A stretch of DNA of 16,330 bases from Parcubacteria group bacterium (GCA_943359555.1 CALRHW010000009.1:1-16330); one strand, 5' to 3'. Numbered from the stretch's first letter, positions 6,159 through 13,407 are shown. Program-made: numbers and translations. Notes: generated by a model from the sequence alone, not told the origin.

Positions 6159-6202
6159 AAAGAGCGAAGCAGACAACGGTGTCCGCTTCGCTCTTTCTTT
6201 TT
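6159..6202. terminator. Strong terminator, probably bidirectional
   Basis: AAAGAGCGAAGC (6159-6170) pairs perfectly with GCTTCGCTCTTT (6185-6196), with further GAC/GTC pairing inside, followed on the plus strand by CTTTTT. On the minus strand the arm runs into TTTTGG, so it can also end the convergent operon whose last stop is at 6226. Confidence 0.85.
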
Positions 6203-6225
6203 GCCCAAAAAAAAATTTTAATAAA

Positions 6226-6468
6226 TTAAATACCAAAAGTTCCTGTAATAATGGCGATAATCCCGTAAACAGAAAACATCACAAACATTCCAATAACGCC
6301 GTACAGTATATTTTTCTTGCCTTTTTCTCTACCCTCATCAGTACTTGATGTCATTATAAACTCTATAATTCCCCAAAAAAATATTGCGAGTGCAACAACA
6401 AACATCAGCTCAACAAGTGGCTGAAGTATTGTTCCCACGATACCATTCAAAAGTGAGTTTACTGTCAT
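6226..6468 (-). CDS. Small VirB2/TrbC-like membrane protein (paralog 6)
   Basis: The 80-residue product has two hydrophobic helices (about 17-38 and 54-76) separated by a short charged loop (SSTDEGREKGKKN). The motif FFWGIIEFI, then a charged loop, then LYGVIGMFVMFSVYGIIAII is shared with the three genes upstream in the operon. This is the two-helix layout of VirB2/TrbC pilin-like proteins that are abundant in CPR genomes, where they often occur in tandem; their role in CPR is not established. It lacks the N-terminal signal segment seen in its paralogs. It lies 38 nt after the previous gene and is the last of the operon, before the terminator at 6159-6202. Confidence 0.8.
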   Translation of the reverse strand: MTVNSLLNGIVGTILQPLVELMFVVALAIFFWGIIEFIMTSSTDEGREKGKKNILYGVIGMFVMFSVYGIIAIITGTFGI

Positions 6469-6506
6469 TTTAACAAACTAAACTGATACTAAATAACTTC
6501 AATATC

Positions 6507-6860
6507 TTATTGAAAACCTGTTATAGCGGGTGCTCCATAAGTAGCATTATTATTTATACCAACAGAGTCACCAATAAACCGCACGATACCCCACACAGAA
6601 GCTGCAACGAAAAGTGCAATGATACCCCAAAGCATTACTCCTTTTGCTTTTTTACCTTTATCTTCGTCACCAGCAGCGAGAACGAAAGTACCAAGACCCC
6701 AGAAAAAATACACCAAAATAAGTGCAAAAACAATAGGAAGAATCGCTCCGACAATTCCCTTTATTGAATCAATCAGACTTCTAACCTGAGTAAGTTGCTG
6801 TGCAAAAGCTAAGGCTGGAAGAATAAACAATGCTGATGCTATATATATAACTTTTTTCAT
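6507..6860 (-). CDS. Small VirB2/TrbC-like membrane protein (paralog 5)
   Basis: The 117-residue product has a signal-peptide-like N-terminus (MKKVIYIASALFILPALAFA, likely cleavage after AFA at about residue 20) and two further hydrophobic helices. The family signature is clear: YFFWGLGTFVLAAGDEDKGK, then VMLWGIIALFVAASVWGIVRFI. The helices lie near residues 38-62 and 75-98. A mature peptide of about 97 residues with two spans fits the VirB2/TrbC pilin-like group. It has its own likely promoter 50 nt upstream, in the 90-nt gap before it, so it and the 80-residue gene can be transcribed separately from the rest of the operon. The assignment is by layout and motif, not by a database match. Confidence 0.82.
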   Translation of the reverse strand: MKKVIYIASALFILPALAFAQQLTQVRSLIDSIKGIVGAILPIVFALILVYFFWGLGTFVLAAGDEDKGKKAKGVMLWGIIALFVAASVWGIVRFIGDSVGINNNATYGAPAITGFQ

Positions 6861-6911
6861 CTTTTCTTTTAAATTACTTAAATAATAATCAATACATAAA
6901 ACCTTGCTACA

Positions 6912-6941
6912 ATTATACTATACAAGACAAAATTAAAACAA
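6912..6941 (-). promoter_or_regulatory. Internal operon promoter before paralog 5
   Basis: On the minus strand TTGTTT (6941-6936) and TATAAT (6917-6912) are spaced by 18 nt. The box lies in a 90-nt A+T-rich gap, by far the longest in the operon. The predicted leader is about 45 nt and ends with an A+G stretch (AAAAGAAAAG) before the ATG. Confidence 0.5.
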
Positions 6942-6950
6942 TACGGGCTG

Positions 6951-7457
6951 TTAATAGCAGGTTTCGTGATTTCCTAGAAAATCAGACCAACGCAAACTAC
7001 TGTCTCTATAATTTTGGCAGTTACCGTCTGAGTCTAGCCCTCCCCCTGGAGTAAATGACCCGCCACCACGAGCTCCTCCGCCCCCCGATCCAGCTCGTCC
7101 AAAAATACCGCTACTAAAATTAACCGCGTTACCAGTTCCGCCGAAACTACCATTGCCCACTATACCCAGGTTTGAACCTATATAGGATATTATTCCCCAA
7201 ATTGAGAACAATACGAAAATAGCGACAAGTCCCCAAAACATTATCCTTTTCCCCTCTTCGTGTCCCTTTTCTTCACCTGCGTTATATACAAATCTTCCCA
7301 ACCCCCAAAAAAATATTATAAGTACAATCCCTGCAACGATAGGAATTAGTGATGCGATCACGCTATATATAGCAGAAATGAGTTCAAAAGAATTATTTAT
7401 ACTCGCATAAATAACTTGTGGCGTAAAAAAAGTGAGTAAAAAAATAGTATATTTCAT
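6951..7457 (-). CDS. VirB2/TrbC-like membrane protein with Gly-rich, Cys-containing tail (paralog 4)
   Basis: I place the start at 7457 (MKYTIFLLTFFTPQVIYASI), not the longer in-frame start at 7535: it gives a normal signal peptide and leaves a 4-nt gap after the upstream gene instead of a 74-nt overlap. The 168-residue product has the family signature IIFFWGLGRFVYNAGEEKG, then RIMFWGLVAIFVLFSIWGII. Unlike its paralogs it carries an extra C-terminal region of about 65 residues, rich in Gly and Ser (GRAGSGGGGARGGGSFTPGG), ending in a segment with two Cys residues (NCQNY ... NHETCY). The tail is predicted to be outside the membrane and could form a disulfide or a surface domain. Function unknown. 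Confidence 0.8.
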   Translation of the reverse strand: MKYTIFLLTFFTPQVIYASINNSFELISAIYSVIASLIPIVAGIVLIIFFWGLGRFVYNAGEEKGHEEGKRIMFWGLVAIFVLFSIWGIISYIGSNLGIVGNGSFGGTGNAVNFSSGIFGRAGSGGGGARGGGSFTPGGGLDSDGNCQNYRDSSLRWSDFLGNHETCY

Positions 7458-7461
7458 ATCT

Positions 7462-7905
7462 TTAAAATGTGGGTAATCGAGGAACTCCCCCGTATCCCAT
7501 AAAATCGCTTGCAAAAAATTTAACAATGCCTGCAATAGAAAACATAACGAAAAGAGCTACTACACCCCAAAACAAAATATGTTTTGCTTCTTCGCGTACT
7601 TTCTCGTTACCAGCGTTAGCGATAAATTTTACAACACCCCAAGAAAAAACCAAAAGTGCGAGAGCTGTAAGAAGAGGTATAACGTAAGACACTAAACTTT
7701 TAAGAATACAAATAATATCAGCGAATGTTTGTGGTGTACTTGCACAAAGAGCTCTCGGAATGTCTTGCATCGTTCCCGGCGCTGGCGAACCAACTCTATT
7801 TATTCCATCTGGACCAACATAGGCGATAGACAAAACAGGATAAACACTCCAAAAACATACGACCGTGAGTGCCGAGAAAAGTAATATGTTTAAATATTTT
7901 TTCAT
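7462..7905 (-). CDS. VirB2/TrbC-like membrane protein (paralog 3)
   Basis: The 147-residue product begins with a signal-like segment (MKKYLNILLFSALTVVCFW), followed by a periplasmic or extracellular-type stretch of about 50 residues containing two Cys (ALCAST, DIICILK) and two hydrophobic helices at about 70-92 and 108-132. The signature is LVFSWGVVKFIANAGNEKVR, then HILFWGVVALFVMFSIAGIVKFF. It resembles the next three genes downstream closely enough to suggest tandem duplication. The gap to the upstream gene is 25 nt and to the downstream one 4 nt, so it is in the operon. No SD is visible. Confidence 0.82.
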   Translation of the reverse strand: MKKYLNILLFSALTVVCFWSVYPVLSIAYVGPDGINRVGSPAPGTMQDIPRALCASTPQTFADIICILKSLVSYVIPLLTALALLVFSWGVVKFIANAGNEKVREEAKHILFWGVVALFVMFSIAGIVKFFASDFMGYGGVPRLPTF

Positions 7906-7930
7906 AAAAAGATTATTAATTATTTAAGTT

Positions 7931-8452
7931 TTATATACATAAACCAGGAATGCTGTTTCTTGATATCTGACAAAGCGTACCCTGTATTGCGGTTGCTATC
8001 GTAAGTGCACCAAGGAGTATCGCAGCACCAATAACCGCGTGGAGTAAAGCACGTTTTGCTATTGTAAGTTCTTCTTGATTTCCTCTAGATTTTACAAACA
8101 AAAACCCAGCATAAATGATATAGAACACTACGATTATCGCAGCTATCGGCATAATGATTTTACTAAACACATAAAATACGAAACCGTAGAGAGTGTTTGT
8201 GGAAGAATCGGCGTTAAATGGGTTTGGGAATGTGTTGACGTTATTATTGAAAAATTGATTAGAGGTCTGATTACCGCCTCCACTAGTACCACCGCTACCT
8301 GAAGTTTGATTACCGCCTCCACTAGTACCACTTGAAGTATCACTTTGGCCAAGTTGTGCATCTGCATAAAAACTAAAAACAAAAAAAGACATCATCACCA
8401 AAAATGTTACTTTAAAAAGTTTCATACTTATATTATATTTTTTTTGTGTCAT
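7931..8452 (-). CDS. VirB2/TrbC-like membrane protein with Gly/Ser/Asn repeat linker (paralog 2)
   Basis: The product has 173 residues from the ATG at 8452, or 164 from the ATG at 8425 (MKLFKVTFLVMMSFFVFSFY), which gives a neater signal peptide; neither has an SD. After the signal come two copies of GTSGGGNQTS in a low-complexity linker, encoded by a 25-nt direct repeat. The C-terminal half has two hydrophobic helices (IIMPIAAIIVVFYIIYAGFL and LLHAVIGAAILLGALTIATA) with the charged loop KSRGNQEELTIAKR, the form most like classic TrbC/VirB2. It ends with two Cys residues (LCQISRNSIPGLC), probably a disulfide pair outside the membrane. It differs from the FFWG-type paralogs downstream. Confidence 0.82.
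   Translation of the reverse strand: MTQKKYNISMKLFKVTFLVMMSFFVFSFYADAQLGQSDTSSGTSGGGNQTSGSGGTSGGGNQTSNQFFNNNVNTFPNPFNADSSTNTLYGFVFYVFSKIIMPIAAIIVVFYIIYAGFLFVKSRGNQEELTIAKRALLHAVIGAAILLGALTIATAIQGTLCQISRNSIPGLCI
8268..8331 (-). repeat. Two 25-nt direct repeats, period 39 nt, in paralog 2
   Basis: The same 25 bases occur at 8268-8292 and 8307-8331 (plus-strand text starts TGATTACCGCCTCC). The period of 39 nt is 13 codons, so copy-number change keeps the frame and only alters linker length (GTSGGGNQTS unit). Confidence 0.9.
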
Positions 8453-8465
8453 AAAATCAAATAGC

Positions 8466-8888
8466 TTATTTTTTTAGTAATGAAAAATCTGGATTTAAAA
8501 GCGACGTAAGTGTGTATACAATAAGCCACGCAGTGATTACAAACAAGAAGCCTTTGAGCACTTTCCAAAAAATTTCTTTGGCTTTTGTTGCTTTGTCTTC
8601 ATTTCCTCCAGATGATAGATACAAAAATCCAGCCCAAGCAAAAGATATCGCTGCAAGAGGAATAGAGAGTAGTACTAAATATTTTATCAGGTTTGTACCA
8701 AGCGCAAGTAAATCGTTGAAGTCGCACGCTTCTGAGTCGCCAGTTTTATTACCACACGGTACAAGACCGCTTTTATCTTTTCCTGTTCCTTGCTGTATTT
8801 CAGCCGATGACACGAAAGGCATCGCACTCACAGAAAAAAACATTAAAAGAAACAGTGTCGTGACTGAAATTTTAAGTGAGTTTTTCAT
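8466..8888 (-). CDS. VirB2/TrbC-like membrane protein (paralog 1)
   Basis: The 140-residue product has a signal peptide-like start (MKNSLKISVTTLFLLMFFSV, cleavage likely near SSA at about residue 28-29), a short polar region with two Cys (PCGNKTGDSEACD, about 44-56), and two hydrophobic helices (about 68-93 and 108-131). The loop SSGGNEDKATKAKEIFWKV is the CPR pilin-like VirB2/TrbC pattern. The start is 4 nt after the solute-binding protein stop at 8893, so this gene is co-transcribed with it. No SD is seen. As with the whole set, the family call comes from layout and loop motif. Confidence 0.82.
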   Translation of the reverse strand: MKNSLKISVTTLFLLMFFSVSAMPFVSSAEIQQGTGKDKSGLVPCGNKTGDSEACDFNDLLALGTNLIKYLVLLSIPLAAISFAWAGFLYLSSGGNEDKATKAKEIFWKVLKGFLFVITAWLIVYTLTSLLNPDFSLLKK

Positions 8889-8892
8889 AATT

Positions 8893-10194
8893 TTATTTCA
8901 TATTTTTAAACAAAAGATTTAGTTCTGAATCTGCTCGCGACACAGACTCATTTATATTACTTCTACCACCTGTCACTGATTCTACCATTTTTTTAAAGAT
9001 GGCGTCTGTATCTGTTTTGCTTGGCTGTAGCCACGCGCGAGACTGTATAGCGCTATCGTAAAAGACAGACATATAGTCGTCATTTGGGCGAATAGAAAGC
9101 AAATCCCTACGCACAGGTGGAAGCTGTGTGATCTGGGTGAGTCTGGCTATTGGTGGGTTGCTTGCCAAAAGTATAGCCGCTCCAATAGCAGAATTAATAT
9201 TTCTTGACGCTCTTGGTATAGCGAGAGCATACATTCTACCAAAGGTTGTTTTTTGTGAAGATAGAGTAGACTGTGGAATTTTTGCCACATCAAAATTTAA
9301 GTTTGGATTTTTGTCGGTAATTTGTTTTATTTCTGACGCATATCCAAAATACATCGCGAGATTGCCAAAAATAAAGAAATCTTTTGATGCAGGCAAAGAA
9401 CGGTTCCATGAATAAAATGGTTTTACTGGGTTTGTAAACTCAGTGTAAAAACTTAGTGCAAGCACTGCGGGCAATGTAGGAGCGTCAAATTTATTTTGGA
9501 GTGCACTCTGGATTTGATTATTGCTAAATGCGGAAACAAGTCCACCAGCTTGCATAATGAGTAGACTAAATAAGTCTGTCGCGTTCGAGACATTTGTGTA
9601 TTCTCCTAAAGCCACAGTGCTCTGTGTAACATTTAGAGAGCCGTCTTTTATTGTGAGCTTTGGCGCTATTTCATAAAATTCACTCCAGAGTTTTGGTGGC
9701 ACACTTATACCTGCATTTGAAAAAATATCCCTATTCCAATACATGACCATCGGATCTATTATAAAAGGAAGTCCGAGCGCCCCCTCTGGAGTAAGATACA
9801 ATTCCCCTTCTTCTATAAAAGCATCTTTGAAACTACGCACGGATACCGCAGTGTCTGGTATTGGAAATATTTTACTTTTGTGTTTTAAAATAGCGTCCTG
9901 TGATAAAAAGAAGAGGTCTGGACCACTCTGCGAAGCGAGAGCCTCCACAAAATCGTTGTCAAAAGTTGCCTCGTTTTTCTGAACATAGTCTACTTTTATC
10001 GTTAGATTATCTTTCAAACCCGCTGGCTCTATAAGTAAGGAAAAATCTTCAGGAGAAAGGAAGCCCCAGACTGTAACCGTAACGACATTTTGAGTTTTGC
10101 TAAATTTACCTAAAGCGAAAATCAAAACGCCGAAAAATATAAAAAAACCAAAGACGACCATGAGTATCAATTGAAATTTACTTAAATCTTTCAT
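8893..10194 (-). CDS. Membrane-anchored extracellular solute-binding protein (ABC family 1-like)
   Basis: The 433-residue length is typical of sugar-type (MalE/UgpB, SBP family 1) binding proteins. Residues 8-29 form one hydrophobic helix (LILMVVFGFFIFFGVLIFAL) with no lipobox Cys, so it is probably a signal anchor and not a lipoprotein. The fold is suggested by VTVTVWGFLSPEDF at the domain start, SGPDLFFLSQDAI, the hinge-like LPFIIDPMVMYWNRDIFSNA, and GRMYALAIPRASRN further on. Such proteins capture an extracellular solute for an ABC importer, but no permease or ATPase gene is in the window. It lies 4 nt after the methyltransferase and 4 nt before the first VirB2-like gene, so it is inside the same operon. 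The ligand cannot be told from the sequence. Confidence 0.85.
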   Translation of the reverse strand: MKDLSKFQLILMVVFGFFIFFGVLIFALGKFSKTQNVVTVTVWGFLSPEDFSLLIEPAGLKDNLTIKVDYVQKNEATFDNDFVEALASQSGPDLFFLSQDAILKHKSKIFPIPDTAVSVRSFKDAFIEEGELYLTPEGALGLPFIIDPMVMYWNRDIFSNAGISVPPKLWSEFYEIAPKLTIKDGSLNVTQSTVALGEYTNVSNATDLFSLLIMQAGGLVSAFSNNQIQSALQNKFDAPTLPAVLALSFYTEFTNPVKPFYSWNRSLPASKDFFIFGNLAMYFGYASEIKQITDKNPNLNFDVAKIPQSTLSSQKTTFGRMYALAIPRASRNINSAIGAAILLASNPPIARLTQITQLPPVRRDLLSIRPNDDYMSVFYDSAIQSRAWLQPSKTDTDAIFKKMVESVTGGRSNINESVSRADSELNLLFKNMK

Positions 10195-10198
10195 TAAA

Positions 10199-10723
10199 TT
10201 ATTTTTTACTAAAAATTATTCCGTAATGATGTGCGCCTGCGATAAATTCTTTTTCTACAATAAAATCTGAAGCAAAAAGTGATTTGCAATCTGCGAGAGA
10301 AAAGACAGACGACTGCTGAGGCCCTAGACCACCAAAAGAATCTGTCCAATCTATTACAAAAAGTTTTCCGCCTACTTTTAAAATCCTTTTTACTTCCGCA
10401 CGAAAACCTTCTCTATCTTTAAGTTGAAATAAAATATTGCTTGCAATGGCACCATCTACACAGCCAGCTTTGATCTTTGTGCCGTTTAATTTTTCTATAT
10501 CTCCCCAGACTACCTCAATGTTTTGATGGTGGCTTTTATTTGCCGAGTTTTTTATGTGTGACAAAAGCTCTTTTTGAACGTCCACAGCGTAAACTTTGCC
10601 GAGGTCGCCCACGGCTGTGGCGGCAAGTGTAGTATAAAAGCCAGAGCCAGCACCCAAATCGGCAATTATCATACCAGAGTGCAATGCAAACTGTTCAATA
10701 TTTTTTTTGGGATCAGAAAACAT
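10199..10723 (-). CDS. Class I SAM-dependent methyltransferase
   Basis: The 174-residue product has a Rossmann methyltransferase core. Motif I is IADLGAGSGFYTT (about residues 20-32), the acidic ribose-binding residue is D48 in VYAVDVQ, the next acidic motif is VVWGDIE (about 71-77), and a later strand is GGKLFVIDWTD. It resembles the Methyltransf_11/31-type small methyltransferases; the substrate is not apparent. It is the first gene of the eight-gene minus-strand run that continues with the solute-binding protein and the VirB2-like array. The start at 10723 has a TATAAT only 11 nt upstream, so the mRNA probably has almost no leader. Confidence 0.88.
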   Translation of the reverse strand: MFSDPKKNIEQFALHSGMIIADLGAGSGFYTTLAATAVGDLGKVYAVDVQKELLSHIKNSANKSHHQNIEVVWGDIEKLNGTKIKAGCVDGAIASNILFQLKDREGFRAEVKRILKVGGKLFVIDWTDSFGGLGPQQSSVFSLADCKSLFASDFIVEKEFIAGAHHYGIIFSKK

Positions 10724-10734
10724 TCGTGCTTATA

Positions 10735-10740
10735 ATTATA
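10735..10740 (-). promoter_or_regulatory. -10 box of the methyltransferase operon (near-leaderless)
   Basis: Minus-strand TATAAT ends 11 nt before the ATG at 10723. A convincing -35 box is not visible. The predicted transcription start lies about 4 nt before the ATG. Confidence 0.5.
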
Positions 10741-10786
10741 GCGGAAAAGCGACTATAATGACACGACTTTATTGTGTATAACTCAT

Positions 10787-10923
10787 AATAAAGAAAGTTG
10801 TCTTTGGAAAACATTCGCAGACCGAAAAGCATGGTTTTGTCGTAGACAAATTTTCGGGCGAGGACGAAGAAAACTTCTCGCTGGGAGAAGTTTTCTGTTT
10901 TTCCAAAGGCAACTTTCTTTATT
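10787..10923. repeat. Large stem-loop: 25-bp inverted repeat enclosing two hairpins
   Basis: The arm 10787-10811 (AATAAAGAAAGTTGTCTTTG and 5 more bases) pairs with 10899-10923 along 25 bp with a single G-U. The 87-nt interior holds hairpin H1, CCGAAAA (10822-10828) with TTTTCGG (10851-10857) and inner TTTGTC/GACAAA, and hairpin H2, AGAAAACTTCTC (10868-10879) with GAGAAGTTTTCT (10885-10896). H2 is followed by GTTTTT on the plus strand, as in an intrinsic terminator, but those T bases also belong to the right arm. On the minus strand the element is the gyrA 3' UTR. It may be a terminator or insulator, a structured RNA, or a MITE-like insertion. Confidence 0.8.
10868..10902 (+). terminator. Plus-strand intrinsic terminator-like hairpin inside the large stem-loop
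   Basis: A perfect 12-bp stem with the 5-nt loop GCTGG is followed by GTTTTT (10897-10902). A TATAAT at 10754-10759 could start a short plus-strand RNA of about 135 nt ending here, but no good -35 box is seen. Folding of this hairpin competes with the 25-bp outer stem. Confidence 0.45.
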
Positions 10924-10929
10924 TATGGA

Positions 10930-13398
10930 TTACAAACAAATAAGTGAAGCAATTTTGTCGCCTTCGCGAAGTTTCATAATTCGCACTCCTTGCGTTTGTC
11001 TACCGAGACTTGGAATTTCTTTTATATCCACACGAATCACCTGACTTTTTTGAGACATTGAGACCACTTCTGTTTCTTCTTCTGTCACAATCTGTGAACA
11101 AATAATGTCGCCAGTTTTTGGAGTTACTTTTGCAGTTTTGATGCCAGAGCCACCACGATTTTGAATTTTATATTCTTCAATTAAAGTTTTTTTGCCGTAA
11201 CCGTTTGCGCTTATCACAAGAAGCTCGGCATTTTTTGCAGAGCCTTTCACGACTTGTGCGGTAATGACCTTGTCACCTTTTCCGAGTTTCATTGCACGTA
11301 CCCCAGAAGCCGATCTTCCCATTTCACGAATATCAGATTCTTTAAAACGAATGGACTGACCTTTTGCGGTCGCTATCACAACACTATCGCCTTTTGTTAC
11401 AAAAGACACCGACACGAGCTTGTCGCCAGCTTTTAAAGAAATAGCGATCAGTCCACTACGCCGAACTTCATGAAAATTTTCTGCTTTTACTTTTTTTGCA
11501 ACGCCATTTTCTGTAACCATAAGAAGTGAAAGCTCGGCAGCAGCTTTTGTTTCTTTTGGCATCGCAAGGACAGACGTCACTCTTTCAGAATCACCGAGAG
11601 AAATGTAATTAATCAGTGATTTACCTTTTGTGGCACGGCGACCTTCTGGCAATTCATACATTTTTATTTGATAAGTTTTTCCACTATCAGAAAAAAATAA
11701 CATATCACTATGTGTGCTTGCAGTTAGAAGCATTGAAACGAAATCTTCTTCTTTTGTATCTAAATCTACAACGCCGACACCGCCACGCTTTTGCAGACGA
11801 AATTCATCTGGAGATGTGCGTTTTACATATCCACCAGAAGTAAGCACCAGAGCGTTTTCCTCATCTGGAATAAGGTCTTCTAAAGAAATCACTTTTGCAC
11901 CACCTTTCATTACAGCTGTGCGTCTATCATCGCCATATTTTTCTGCAATTTCTTTGAGCTCGGTTTTTATAATATCCAAAATCATCTTTGGTTTTGAAAG
12001 AATCTCTTTTAGTGTCTCAATAAGTGCCTGCAAAATTTTTATTTCGTCTTCAATTTTTTTACGTTCAAGCCCCGCAAGACGAGAAAGTTTCATTTCCAAA
12101 ATAGCTGAAGCTTGGAGGTCGGAAAATTTGAATTCTTTTTTAAGACTTGCGTGCGCTTCCTGCACATCTTTTGCCGCACGGATAAGCTTTATTATTTTAT
12201 CTATATGATCAAGTGCTTTTTTGAGACCGAGCAAAATGTGTTCGCGTTCCTGCGCTTTTCGTAGGTCAAATTCTGTGCGACGACGCACGACAATCTGGCG
12301 ATGGGAAATAAACTCTGATAGAAAAGTCTTTAGCGAAAGTGTTTGAGGGACGCCATCTACAAGCGCGACGAGGTTGAAATGAAAAGCATCTTCAAGTGAC
12401 GTGTGCTTATAAAGAGAGTTTAGGATTTTTTGTGGATAGGTGCCGTTTTTCAAGTCAATCACAATGCGAATGTCTTTTGTAGATTCATCACGAATACCTT
12501 TTATGCCTTCTATCTTTTTGTCGCGCACGAGGTCGGCGACTTTCATGATAAGGTCGGCTTTTATAACACGATAAGGTATTGAAGTGATAATGATTTGAAA
12601 TGTGCCAGATTTTGATTCTACTATTTCTGCTACGCCACGAGTCACCACGCCACCACGACCAGTCGCATAAGCGTGGTGAATATCTTTTTTATTAAAAATT
12701 ACTCCGCCGAGTGGAAAATCTGGACCTTGAATAAATTCTAGTAAATCCTCAGTCGTCGCTTCTTTATTTTCTATTAAATGAATAGTCGCAGAAACCACCT
12801 CGCGGAGATTGTGTGGAGGAATGTTTGTCGCCATTCCGACAGCGATACCGAGTGTGCCGTTTAAAAGTAAATTTGGAACGGCGGACGGTAGCACAACTGG
12901 CTCTTTTTTTGTGCCGTCATAATTTGGACGGAAATCAACCGTATCTTTTTCAATGTCACGCAACAGCTCGCTAGCTAAACGCGCCATTTTGACCTCTGTG
13001 TATCTATAAGCCGCAGCTCCATCACCGTCTATTGAGCCAAAATTTCCTTGTCCAAGAATAAGTGGGTATCTAAAACTAAAATCCTGCGCCATTTTTACCA
13101 TCGCATCGTATACAGAAATATCGCCGTGTGGATGATAATTTCCAAGCACGTCTCCAACCACCGTCGCAGATTTTCTAGTTTTTGCAGAAGCGGTCAGCCC
13201 CTTTTCAGACATTGAAAAAAGGACGCGACGATGCACGGGCTTTAGTCCATCACGGATGTCGGGCAAAGCACGAGAAGTAATGACGGACATCGCATAATCC
13301 AAATACGAGTCCTTCATTTCTAGCGTAATTTCACGAGGTAAAACGACGCCTCCTGAAGCGTCTTCTTGAACCATCTTTTTTACATCCCTTTCCGCCAT
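10930..13398 (-). CDS. gyrA: DNA gyrase subunit A
   Basis: The 822-residue product is full length. With GyrB it forms the type II topoisomerase that introduces negative supercoils. The N-terminal breakage-reunion domain carries RALPDIRDGLKPVHRRVLF (about 43-61), YHPHGDISVYD (88-98), and the catalytic tyrosine Y133 in AAAYRYTEVKM. Coiled-coil arms follow, then the C-terminal beta-pinwheel from about residue 515. The GyrA box is degenerate: QKRGGVG, with Val where the canonical QRRGGKG has Lys/Arg. The presence of a box and a full pinwheel favours GyrA over ParC. At the position of E. coli Ser83 the residue is Ile (I94); Asp87 is conserved (D98). The gene follows two small genes and has its own TATAAT 9 nt before the ATG. 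Confidence 0.96.
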   Translation of the reverse strand: MAERDVKKMVQEDASGGVVLPREITLEMKDSYLDYAMSVITSRALPDIRDGLKPVHRRVLFSMSEKGLTASAKTRKSATVVGDVLGNYHPHGDISVYDAMVKMAQDFSFRYPLILGQGNFGSIDGDGAAAYRYTEVKMARLASELLRDIEKDTVDFRPNYDGTKKEPVVLPSAVPNLLLNGTLGIAVGMATNIPPHNLREVVSATIHLIENKEATTEDLLEFIQGPDFPLGGVIFNKKDIHHAYATGRGGVVTRGVAEIVESKSGTFQIIITSIPYRVIKADLIMKVADLVRDKKIEGIKGIRDESTKDIRIVIDLKNGTYPQKILNSLYKHTSLEDAFHFNLVALVDGVPQTLSLKTFLSEFISHRQIVVRRRTEFDLRKAQEREHILLGLKKALDHIDKIIKLIRAAKDVQEAHASLKKEFKFSDLQASAILEMKLSRLAGLERKKIEDEIKILQALIETLKEILSKPKMILDIIKTELKEIAEKYGDDRRTAVMKGGAKVISLEDLIPDEENALVLTSGGYVKRTSPDEFRLQKRGGVGVVDLDTKEEDFVSMLLTASTHSDMLFFSDSGKTYQIKMYELPEGRRATKGKSLINYISLGDSERVTSVLAMPKETKAAAELSLLMVTENGVAKKVKAENFHEVRRSGLIAISLKAGDKLVSVSFVTKGDSVVIATAKGQSIRFKESDIREMGRSASGVRAMKLGKGDKVITAQVVKGSAKNAELLVISANGYGKKTLIEEYKIQNRGGSGIKTAKVTPKTGDIICSQIVTEEETEVVSMSQKSQVIRVDIKEIPSLGRQTQGVRIMKLREGDKIASLICL

Positions 13399-13407
13399 AT
13401 ATTTTTT

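Noticed and set aside
7458..7535. Longer start for the 168-residue VirB2-like protein
   Set aside because: It would overlap the upstream gene by 74 nt and put 26 unrelated residues before a normal signal peptide.
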